Shown here: positions 1-7,108 of the stretch, piece by piece
How the letters are laid out: each line of letters begins with the position of its first letter
How positions within the stretch are numbered: position 1 is the stretch's first letter
The notes under the pieces: generated by a model
What the model saw: only the letters and a program-made list of their open reading frames with translations
Database searches by the model: none
What the model was told of the DNA's origin: nothing
Origin: an uncultured Lachnospiraceae bacterium
GTDB lineage: Bacteria; Bacillota_A; Clostridia; Lachnospirales; Lachnospiraceae
Length of the DNA: 14,852 nt
NCBI GenBank assembly: GCA_947175285.1
Contig: CAMWMM010000057.1
Span: forward strand, 1-14,852
Reading direction: 5' to 3'
Program-made: the position numbers and the translations under genes

Positions 1-198
1 ACATTTACCAAACAGTAGAAAATAGATATGCTATATATGATTTTACATGCAAAGCTGAATCACATAAATGATTTCTGATGCGCTAAACAGACTGTTTTCA
101 TCCCATACCTGAAAAAATGGGGAAAGTCAAATTAGGAAATACTTTTCTTGTCCTTTATTTTCTGCTATGATAATTACATCTATAAAAAAAGAGGTTTC
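1..198 (+). promoter_or_regulatory. Upstream region and extended -10 promoter of the LacI-like/GGDEF gene
   Basis: A good sigma-A type extended -10 element is present: TG at 163-164, one base, then TATGAT at 166-171. The -35 hexamer, 17 nt upstream (TTTTCT, 143-148), is poor, as is common for extended -10 promoters. The predicted transcription start is near 178, giving a leader of about 20 nt that carries the ribosome binding site. Farther upstream is a short palindrome, AAACAG-A-CTGTTT (85-97), a possible operator, and a weak 5-bp inverted repeat CCCAT/ATGGG (102-106 and 117-121). No gene is visible from 1 to about 140. The promoter call is inferred from sequence only. Confidence 0.5.
184..194 (+). 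promoter_or_regulatory. Ribosome binding site deciding the start of the GGDEF gene
   Basis: An A-rich stretch ending in AGAGG (190-194) lies 4 nt before the ATG at 199 and 10 nt before the in-frame ATG at 205. The frame is open back to a TTG at 148, but that part overlaps the predicted promoter and has no ribosome binding site. One of these two ATGs is therefore the real start; 205 has the more usual spacing. Confidence 0.6.
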
Positions 199-2112
199 AT
201 GATTATGTATCATTCAAAAAAGATTGGTATTTTTATTTCTCATATATTCGGCAGTTTTCAGAGCAGCCTATGTCAGGGGATTATAGATAAGGCTGCCGAA
301 TTTGGCTATATCACGGAAATCTTCTCCTCTACCGATGGTGAAGACTTAGGCCGCTACGGACTTGGAGAGTTCAGTATCCTGCGTATTCCCAATTATGATG
401 AATTTTCCGGTATCTGCTTTGTCTCCGGCACATACCTTCTTCCTTCATTAAAGGAGCATATTACGGAAACTCTACGAAAAAAATGCACCTGCCCCATTAT
501 TGAAATCACACAGACAGATGCTGTTTTTCCTCACCTTATATTAGAAAATGATAAAGCTGCCGCTCAATTGACTGAGCATATGATTACAGCGCACCATCAC
601 AAACGCATCTGCTATTTAGGAAACAGTCTGGAAAAACAATTTTCAGAAAAGCGCCTTTACTATTATCGGGAAACCTTGCTTGAGCACCAGCTTCCTATAA
701 ATGATGCCGATTACTATTGCTGCGACTATACTTATGAGTCCATCGACAAAGCTTTAGATTATTTCCTGCAGACAAAGCCGCATCCGGATTCCATCATCTG
801 CTATAACGACCGGATGGCTATGTCCTTAATGGAAGCCATATATAAACGGGGACTTCGCATTCCGGAAGACATTGCTGTTGCAGGATTTGATAATCTGGAA
901 GTCGGTCAAAATGTTGCTCCCACGCTTACTACTGTCACCTTTCCGATTTATGAAATGGGACAAAAAGCGATGGAGCTTCTTTTGGATGCCATAAAAGCCA
1001 TTCCTCTGCCCGAGTGTTCCTCACTGACGGCAGTTCCCATGTATCATGGCTCATGCGGCTGTATGAAGAAAATAAACGCTCTTCCTACCCTTTATGAAAA
1101 TACATTAATAGATCGTATCAGCACTTTGGAAACGGCCATGTTTAATGACATTAAAATGTCTTCATCCCTATGCAGTATCCACGAACTGGAAGAAGGAATG
1201 GAAGCGCTGGAAAAATTTCTGCCACGAATCAACAATTGCCGCGAATTATATATTTGCCTTTACCAAAACTGGGATTCTCTGCCTTCTCATATTCATGAGA
1301 TTACTTCCACACAGGAGGAAAATGAAGACGCGGACATCCTGATTATACCGTTTGCATATAAAGACGGAAAGCAGATTCCCGGCTGCAGCTTTACCAAAAA
1401 AAGTATCCTTCCGGATTATATTTATGCCAATTCCAATTCTTCGTATATTTATACACCGCTGTTTTTCGAAGACAGGGAATTCGGATATGTGGCGCTTTCC
1501 TATAAGGACAACACTCTCTCCTATCAGGTTAATTTTCTTACTTGGATCTTGAATGTGAACAGGATGCTGAAAAACATATGTGACTTCAAACAAACCGACT
1601 TACTGGTCAACCGTCTGGAAGACATTTATATGAAAGATGACCTGACCGGACTGTATAACCGTCAGGGTTTCCGTTTATTGGCGAAACCTTTTCTGGAACA
1701 GGCCAAAGAAAAAAATGAAACATTGCTTACAATGGTATTTGATCTGGATGGCTTAAAGATTATTAACGATACTTTCGGTCATTCAGAGGGAAACTTTGCT
1801 ATTCAGGTATTGGGGCATGCTCTGGAACATACCAGCAAAGAAGGCTTAATTATCGCCCGTCTGGGCGGAGATGAATTCTATGCCTTAGCCTCAGGACTCA
1901 CTGAAACGGATGCAAAAGAGATTTCTTTAAGCATTAACAAATACCTTGAAAATTATAATAAACTCCATACCAAAAAATATTATATCCGTGTCAGCAGCGG
2001 TTATGCATTAATGGATGCCGGCAGCGTTACAGACATGCAGACACTCTTTGATGCAGCCGGTCAGAAAATGTACGAAGAAAAACGCAGCAAAAATGAAACA
2101 ATTTTAAAGTAA
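199..2112 (+). CDS. Cytoplasmic diguanylate cyclase with LacI-type sugar-binding sensor domain
   Basis: Predicted to make cyclic di-GMP from GTP under control of a bound small molecule. Numbering is from the ATG at 199 (637 aa; 635 aa if 205 is used). Residues about 5-285 resemble the LacI/periplasmic-binding-protein fold: an opening strand like that of LacI effector domains (KIGIFISHIFG), then later the typical segment IPEDIAVAGFDNLEVG. The usual N-terminal DNA-binding helix-turn-helix is absent. A short SCGC motif (285-288) ends this domain. Residues about 290-470 form a middle region, perhaps GAF-like. The GGDEF domain begins at DDLTGLYNR (about 480), has the metal-site segment FDLDGLK, and carries an intact GGDEF at 556-560. 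The RxxD inhibitory site normally five residues before GGDEF is missing. No signal peptide or membrane helix is seen, so it should sense an intracellular ligand. It has its own promoter and converges on the carbohydrate locus. Family is certain; ligand unknown. Confidence 0.9.
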   Translation: MIMYHSKKIGIFISHIFGSFQSSLCQGIIDKAAEFGYITEIFSSTDGEDLGRYGLGEFSILRIPNYDEFSGICFVSGTYLLPSLKEHITETLRKKCTCPIIEITQTDAVFPHLILENDKAAAQLTEHMITAHHHKRICYLGNSLEKQFSEKRLYYYRETLLEHQLPINDADYYCCDYTYESIDKALDYFLQTKPHPDSIICYNDRMAMSLMEAIYKRGLRIPEDIAVAGFDNLEVGQNVAPTLTTVTFPIYEMGQKAMELLLDAIKAIPLPECSSLTAVPMYHGSCGCMKKINALPTLYENTLIDRISTLETAMFNDIKMSSSLCSIHELEEGMEALEKFLPRINNCRELYICLYQNWDSLPSHIHEITSTQEENEDADILIIPFAYKDGKQIPGCSFTKKSILPDYIYANSNSSYIYTPLFFEDREFGYVALSYKDNTLSYQVNFLTWILNVNRMLKNICDFKQTDLLVNRLEDIYMKDDLTGLYNRQGFRLLAKPFLEQAKEKNETLLTMVFDLDGLKIINDTFGHSEGNFAIQVLGHALEHTSKEGLIIARLGGDEFYALASGLTETDAKEISLSINKYLENYNKLHTKKYYIRVSSGYALMDAGSVTDMQTLFDAAGQKMYEEKRSKNETILK

Positions 2113-2136
2113 TACAAATCATTCATTTAACATGCA
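2113..2136. other. Short convergent intergenic gap without an obvious terminator
   Basis: Only 24 nt separate the stop codons of the convergent GGDEF and response regulator genes. No GC-rich hairpin followed by a T-run is visible on either strand here, so transcripts from the two sides may overlap or end inside the opposing gene. Confidence 0.6.
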
Positions 2137-3579
2137 TTACTGAAACAGCATATTTTTCCTGTATTCTGTGGGAGAAACCCCACACTCTTTTTTAAATGTT
2201 TTCATAAAATGTTTTTCGTTTTCGTATCCTATCTGCTGACTGATCTCGATAACCCGCATGTCAGTTTCCGCGAGCAGCCGTTTTGCTTCATTCATTCTGA
2301 GTTCTTTTAAATAGTTTACGAAATTCTTCCCCGTATACTGTTTAAAAGCGTACGAAAAAAAAGAATAATTCATGGATACATGGTTTGATACTACTGCCAT
2401 GTTCAAGTCCTGACTGTAATTATCCTTAATATAGGCAAGAGCTTCCTCTATTCGGGATTTATTTTTGTAATCGTCAAACTCCGAATCCAGCTTTTCATGA
2501 AAGCCAATCATCCATCCGGTCAGTTCTTCCATCAATTCATCCTTATGGGAAAACCGGAATATATTCCGAAAACGGAGCAGTTCTGTTTCGTCCTGAAGAA
2601 CATTTCGGTAGATATGCAGAATTTCGTCAATAAGTACATTGATGCTTTGCTCCAGAATCTGTCCGGAATGTTTTTCTCTGCTTACTTCTCTAAAATACTG
2701 CTCCACCATTTTCAATGCTTCAGATATTTTATTAGTGCCTATCATCTGGGCAATCTGATGCATTTTCTCTACGTTTAATTCCCCCCCCTGCTTCAAAATT
2801 TCATCCTGATATTCCACTTCATGGCTGCCGTTTAGAAAAGCTTCAATCCGTGCTGCTTTCGCTTCTTCATATGCTTTTCGCAGATTGGCCGCCCCCAGAT
2901 ATAATCTGCTGATACCAACATAGAAATCCTGCAATTCATTTTTGAGCAGAAAATCCTTATTCTCTTTTTCTACGATATAAACGCAGTTATCCTCAATCTC
3001 TCCCAGACAGATCCAACTCTTGCTTTCCTCCGCTTCTTCTCCCGTATTTTCCAGACAGCATACTACATATTCCTTATCCAGAAGCTGTTTTTCAAACCGT
3101 TTTGTCACTGTCTGTATTTCCTGTTTCGTAATATTAGCATTCAATATCATATATTTTAGCTGCTGACATCCTATTTTCTTAATTTCCTGATAATTACGGT
3201 TTCTTTCTTCCAGTTCTTTCTCCAATTTTTTCAGGATTTCTATAATTTGCTCTCTCTCTACAGGTTTCAGTATATATTCTCTGACGCCCATACGCAGCAA
3301 TTGCACCGCATAAGTAAAGTCATCATATCCGCTGATGGCAACCGTAAGCGGTTTATGCTCCAGTTTCTGCATCGCTTCTACCAGTTCTATCCCGTTCATC
3401 TTAGGCATCCTGATATCGGTAAACATGACATCCACCTGCTGGCTCTCTAATATTTCCAGGGCAACCTGCCCATTATTGCATTCCATGATGTTTTGTACCG
3501 GCACTCCGGAGCGCTGTATGATTGATTTAATTCCCTGACGAATCATTTTTTCATCTTCTACAATCAACAATGTATTCAT
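2137..3579 (-). CDS. YesN-like response regulator, receiver plus AraC-type DNA-binding domain
   Basis: Transcriptional output protein of the two-component system encoded here, 480 aa. The N-terminal receiver domain (about 1-125) has the acidic pocket E8/D9, the phospho-acceptor D55 in FTDIRMPK, S83 in the conserved Thr/Ser position (AISGYDDF), and the switch lysine K105 in ILKPVE. A long helical linker with coiled-coil character (about 110-370) follows. The C-terminal AraC-type double helix-turn-helix spans about 374-480, including the second-helix segment IGYENEKHFMKTFKK and the family ending GVSPTEYRK. The gene starts 18 nt after the kinase stop, with a strong AGGGGGA ribosome binding site. 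In this family such regulators usually activate neighbouring sugar-transport genes by binding direct repeats next to the -35 region. The two promoters inside this locus are the obvious targets, which is an inference. Ends with TAA. Confidence 0.93.
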   Translation of the reverse strand: MNTLLIVEDEKMIRQGIKSIIQRSGVPVQNIMECNNGQVALEILESQQVDVMFTDIRMPKMNGIELVEAMQKLEHKPLTVAISGYDDFTYAVQLLRMGVREYILKPVEREQIIEILKKLEKELEERNRNYQEIKKIGCQQLKYMILNANITKQEIQTVTKRFEKQLLDKEYVVCCLENTGEEAEESKSWICLGEIEDNCVYIVEKENKDFLLKNELQDFYVGISRLYLGAANLRKAYEEAKAARIEAFLNGSHEVEYQDEILKQGGELNVEKMHQIAQMIGTNKISEALKMVEQYFREVSREKHSGQILEQSINVLIDEILHIYRNVLQDETELLRFRNIFRFSHKDELMEELTGWMIGFHEKLDSEFDDYKNKSRIEEALAYIKDNYSQDLNMAVVSNHVSMNYSFFSYAFKQYTGKNFVNYLKELRMNEAKRLLAETDMRVIEISQQIGYENEKHFMKTFKKECGVSPTEYRKNMLFQ

Positions 3580-3597
3580 ATAAATCCCCCTGCCTTT

Positions 3598-5397
3598 TCA
3601 TTCCTTCCGAAACGGTATACGTATTGTAACTTTCGTATAACAGTCTTTTTGGGAAGAAATTTCCATACCATATTCTTCGCCAAAACTCATTTTGATTCTG
3701 TCCTGCACATTTTTAAGTCCGATACCATTGCCAGAGGCGCTTTCAGTCTCTATTTCTCCGGCTATTTTTTTATATAGATTCTCTAATTCTTCTTCACTCA
3801 TACCATTTCCGGCATCCGAAACTTCTATCATGCAACAATTTTCTTCCACAATACCTTTGATATAAATATTTGTATCCTCCGCCATCTGTTCTATACCATG
3901 GTAAATTGCATTTTCCACAATCGGCTGCAGCGACATTTTCGGTATCTGCTGACTATATATATCCTCAGGAATATTTAACGATAAGTAAATTTCATAATCA
4001 AACCTTAAGTTAATGAGTTTTAAATAGTTCTTTATATATTCAATTTCCTCTTTCACTTTCACATTTGGAGAGCTCCAGCGCATGCTGTAACGAAGCAGTT
4101 TGCCGAGTGACGTAATGGCATCCGAAATCTCATATTTTTCCTCAATTTCCGCCATCATCTTGATAGATTCCAGCACATTGTATATAAAATGTGCATTAAT
4201 CTGATTTTGCAGGGCTTTAATCTCGGAATTTTTTACGAGCAGTTCTCTGTTTAAGTCATCTTCCATAAGCTGCTTAATCTCTGAAAGCATCTTATTAAAC
4301 TGCTTTCCCAATTCACCCATTTCATCCGTTCCGCAGTTTTCGATCACTACATCCAGATCTCCGGTCTGCACTTTTTGGATTGCCTGCAATATCTGATAAA
4401 ACTGCCGCAGTACTGCTTTTACTATCACATTGATCATCATTGCCAGAAACGGAATGCACAATACCATAATGAGAACAAACATATTGCGCATATGTCTGAT
4501 CCTGCCGGTCTCACTTGATATGTCGCAGATGCGTATTAATGTTCCCGACAGTTCATTTACTCCGAGCTGCCCTATGACCATCTCTTTTCCGTCAATAGCC
4601 TCATAGTAAAAAGTATCTTCCTGCGGTTCCCTGACACGCTCCAAAACCGCCTGCATATATACACTGTCCGTATCTTCTTTGTTTTCGTAATGCAGAACGC
4701 CATTTTCATCAAGAAAGCCTTCTATTATATTATTGGTTTCACCATAGAGTCCTTCAAACATTGTTTCCATAGACATTGCTACTTCAAGCACTGCCAGTTC
4801 TCCGTTTTCAAAGTCCTCTATCAATGTAATAAGTGCCAGCAGCCTGTTATTTTGCTCCAATGCATAAGAATCAAAGATGGTATCCGTATAATCAAATTTC
4901 CACCCCGGCACAATATCACCCTGCGCCCATTCCAAGCGCCGCATCCGCTCCTGTTTATACAAAACGGGCATCATTTCCTGTAACTTATCATCTTCTACAT
5001 AAACCCGGATCTGATATAAGTATGAGTTACTGTTTATCATTCTTTCCATCGTGGCAACATTTTCGTGATAAAACTTATTCAACTCTTCTCTTGATATTGT
5101 TTTTCCCTGCTTAATATCTGTCAGAAATTGCAGCAGGTCCTGATCGTTTAGAAAAAACTGCGTAGACATATTAATAGAATCCACATTTTTTTTGATCTGC
5201 TCATGCTGCCTGTTCATTTCATACTCTGCTTCATTGATTTTTTCCTGTATCACATTTTTCTCCATATAGTAAAAAAAAATGCCCGAAAAAATCCCTACCG
5301 TTACTTCAATAAAAAGAATGATCAAAAGCATAAATTTGACATTTAACTTTAAGCCGGCAAATCTTGTTTTCACCCGTTTTAAACATCTGCGTATCAT
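3598..5397 (-). CDS. YesM-like membrane sensor histidine kinase
   Basis: Autophosphorylating sensor that would signal to the adjacent AraC-type regulator; 599 aa. A first membrane helix at about 21-44 and a second at about 304-327 enclose an extracytoplasmic domain of about 260 residues, probably Cache-like. A HAMP linker (about 328-380) leads to the His_kinase-type H box, with phospho-acceptor H403 in QINAHFIYNVLESI; the family consensus is nearer to NPHFLYN, so the usual Pro is Ala. The ATPase part has the N box PIVENAIYHG (N496), the G1 motif DAGNGM (D528) and the G2 motif GNGIGL (556-561). All catalytic boxes are therefore present. It follows the second solute-binding protein gene by 23 nt, with GGAGA 9-10 nt before the ATG, suggesting co-transcription and perhaps use of that lipoprotein as a co-sensor. 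It ends in TGA and, unusually, is in the same frame as the regulator gene. Confidence 0.93.
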   Translation of the reverse strand: MIRRCLKRVKTRFAGLKLNVKFMLLIILFIEVTVGIFSGIFFYYMEKNVIQEKINEAEYEMNRQHEQIKKNVDSINMSTQFFLNDQDLLQFLTDIKQGKTISREELNKFYHENVATMERMINSNSYLYQIRVYVEDDKLQEMMPVLYKQERMRRLEWAQGDIVPGWKFDYTDTIFDSYALEQNNRLLALITLIEDFENGELAVLEVAMSMETMFEGLYGETNNIIEGFLDENGVLHYENKEDTDSVYMQAVLERVREPQEDTFYYEAIDGKEMVIGQLGVNELSGTLIRICDISSETGRIRHMRNMFVLIMVLCIPFLAMMINVIVKAVLRQFYQILQAIQKVQTGDLDVVIENCGTDEMGELGKQFNKMLSEIKQLMEDDLNRELLVKNSEIKALQNQINAHFIYNVLESIKMMAEIEEKYEISDAITSLGKLLRYSMRWSSPNVKVKEEIEYIKNYLKLINLRFDYEIYLSLNIPEDIYSQQIPKMSLQPIVENAIYHGIEQMAEDTNIYIKGIVEENCCMIEVSDAGNGMSEEELENLYKKIAGEIETESASGNGIGLKNVQDRIKMSFGEEYGMEISSQKDCYTKVTIRIPFRKE

Positions 5398-5420
5398 ACT
5401 TTAAGTTCTCCGGTTCTTTC

Positions 5421-7016
5421 TTATTCAACACCCAGCTTCTTTTTGGATTCCTGTATCTGTCCGGAAGCTTCCTGTACGACAATATCGTATCCCAGCGTCT
5501 CCCGCTCGGCGATATACGCTTCCAATATCCGGTCAAATTCTTCTTCATTCGGCGCCAGCAAAAGCTGCTGCAAAACCTGACTCCAAAGCTTTTTTATCTT
5601 TTTATAGCAGTTTCCCGCTTCCGTATCGGCTCTATAGTTTACTTCATACTGCCCCATATAATGCGTATAGGGATATGTCCATTCCTCGGCCTGCCGCAGA
5701 TATTCTTCCGGTGTCTCCTTCCATTTTAACTGCATCGCCGTATTTTGCAGCATCCAATACGCATTATCCGCCCCATAAAGCATATCATAACTGACGCGGT
5801 CCGTATTGAGCAATTGTCTGACTTCCGGCTTTAATACATATTTCCCATCTACCACATCATAGGTAATATCCTCAATCCCCAAATAAGTGATTTTTTGACC
5901 TTTCTCACTCAACAGATAAGATAAGAATTCTATGGCCCGGTCCGGTCTGTTACAGTTTTTCGAAATCATAGTTATCGTCCAGCCGTTCATTCCTGCTCCG
6001 GGAAGTATCGGATCATCGCCCCGGGAATTTTTCGGTCCGTCTATGGCAATATAAATGCTGTCCGGATTTTTATCGTACAAAGTTTTTTGCTGCGCTTCCA
6101 TATCCGTTCTTTGATATAACATGCAAAAATATCTGCCCTGCGCCAATTTTTCTTCCATTTGCACTCTTTTATCAATAAAAATATCTTCTTTCAGATACCC
6201 TTCTTCGCCAAGTTCACGAAACATCTTTAGCCATCGGATATACTCCGGATCAGTATCCCTGTCATAATATTCTCCATCCTTTTCATAAGGAATAGCCAGA
6301 AAATTCTGTAAATACTGGTCAAAAGAGGCACATCCCGTATCGTCGAATACATGAGCGCCTATCGGGATTAATTCGTTCCCATCTATCTCTGAATATTCCT
6401 GCACCGCTCTTCTTACCGCATCCTGAAAGCCTTCCGGTGTTGTCATATCCGGACACCCTAAAGCCTCATAAATATCCTTTCTGACAAGAAAAGTCTGGTT
6501 AGACCCGATGTTTTGATTCTCTTCATAATCTTTTGGACTGTAAGTGGAGTTAGGATAGGCATAAAGATTCCCATCCTCCTTGGCATACCAGTTTCGTACC
6601 GACTCATCCGTTACTTCCCAAAAATACGCATCATATTCATCAGCAAGTTCATTCAGGGCATATATCATATCTTTATCTATCATCACATCCACTTGCGGCT
6701 CCCACCAGCCAAGCGTCACAATGTCAGGCAGAGAATCCGCCGATATCATAGCATCCAGTTTCTCACTTTCATTCCCTTTAGGCGTTATGAAGCGGACTGA
6801 AACGCCTGTATCCTCCGTAATCTTACGCGATACGGCATTCTCTCCCCACGGCGTTGAAAACCATGAATAGTTAATATACCAGTCCAGTGTCACTTTGTCT
6901 TCGGCATGCTGCTCACATAAAGTAAGTTCTTCACTTGCCGCTTCATCCGTTATCCCTTCACTGCCGCATCCATATAAAAGAAATGTAAGTAAAATGAGCC
7001 ACCAGATTTTTTTCAT
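5421..7016 (-). CDS. LplA/YtcQ-like extracellular solute-binding lipoprotein (second binding protein)
   Basis: Predicted membrane-anchored sugar-binding protein, 531 aa. It has a short N-terminal signal peptide with a lipobox ending LLYGC, giving acylated Cys17 at the outer face of the membrane. The body resembles family 1 solute-binding proteins of the large (about 500-550 aa) LplA type, with the early segment SADSLPDIVTLGWWEP and aromatic residues throughout that could stack on sugars. The start has a strong GAGAGGG ribosome binding site. The gene lies after both permease genes and directly before the kinase and regulator genes, 23 nt from the kinase, and seems to have its own promoter. Because the locus already encodes a conventional binding protein next to the permeases, this copy may serve sensing rather than, or in addition to, import. 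That role is inferred; the family assignment is firm. Ends with TAA. Confidence 0.88.
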   Translation of the reverse strand: MKKIWWLILLTFLLYGCGSEGITDEAASEELTLCEQHAEDKVTLDWYINYSWFSTPWGENAVSRKITEDTGVSVRFITPKGNESEKLDAMISADSLPDIVTLGWWEPQVDVMIDKDMIYALNELADEYDAYFWEVTDESVRNWYAKEDGNLYAYPNSTYSPKDYEENQNIGSNQTFLVRKDIYEALGCPDMTTPEGFQDAVRRAVQEYSEIDGNELIPIGAHVFDDTGCASFDQYLQNFLAIPYEKDGEYYDRDTDPEYIRWLKMFRELGEEGYLKEDIFIDKRVQMEEKLAQGRYFCMLYQRTDMEAQQKTLYDKNPDSIYIAIDGPKNSRGDDPILPGAGMNGWTITMISKNCNRPDRAIEFLSYLLSEKGQKITYLGIEDITYDVVDGKYVLKPEVRQLLNTDRVSYDMLYGADNAYWMLQNTAMQLKWKETPEEYLRQAEEWTYPYTHYMGQYEVNYRADTEAGNCYKKIKKLWSQVLQQLLLAPNEEEFDRILEAYIAERETLGYDIVVQEASGQIQESKKKLGVE

Positions 7017-7032
7017 AAAAACAGCCCTCTCA

Positions 7033-7071
7033 ATTATTTATGTCTAATATAACAAACGAGACATAAATAAT
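7033..7071. repeat. Perfect 13-bp inverted repeat around the second binding-protein promoter
   Basis: ATTATTTATGTCT (7033-7045) and AGACATAAATAAT (7059-7071) are perfect inverted copies separated by 13 nt. The arms are AT-rich and no T-run follows on either strand, so it does not look like an intrinsic terminator. One arm overlaps the -35 and the other lies just after the -10, next to the ribosome binding site of the gene at 5421-7016. A dimeric regulator operator, or a 5' leader hairpin, is the likeliest reading. Confidence 0.65.
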
Positions 7072-7074
7072 CAA
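7046..7074 (-). promoter_or_regulatory. Predicted sigma-A promoter for the second binding protein, kinase and regulator genes
   Basis: On the minus strand TTGATT (7074-7069) is followed after exactly 17 nt by TATATT (7051-7046), matching 4/6 and 5/6 of the consensus hexamers. Transcription would start near 7039. The element sits in the 92-nt gap between permease 2 and the second solute-binding protein gene and would let the sensing cassette be transcribed apart from the transporter. Confidence 0.55.
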
Positions 7075-7079
7075 GAAAG

Positions 7080-7097
7080 CTGTCTGAAACTGTTCTG
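7080..7097 (-). promoter_or_regulatory. Possible tandem activator half-sites upstream of the sensing-cassette promoter
   Basis: On the minus strand CAGAACAG (7097-7090) and CAGACAG (7086-7080) form imperfect direct repeats 11 nt apart, about one helical turn, ending 5 nt before the predicted -35. AraC-type regulators typically bind tandem direct repeats in this position, so this is a candidate autoregulatory site for the regulator encoded downstream. Short repeats can arise by chance. Confidence 0.25.
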
Positions 7098-7108
7098 ACT
7101 ATGTCCTA

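Noticed and set aside
148..198. TTG at 148 as the start of the GGDEF gene, adding 17 residues
   Set aside because: No ribosome binding site precedes it and the predicted extended -10 promoter (163-171) lies inside this stretch. The LacI-like fold begins right after the ATGs at 199 and 205.
7033..7071. The 13-bp inverted repeat as a terminator after permease 2
   Set aside because: It is AT-rich, has a 13-nt loop and no T-run after it, and a good promoter coincides with it.
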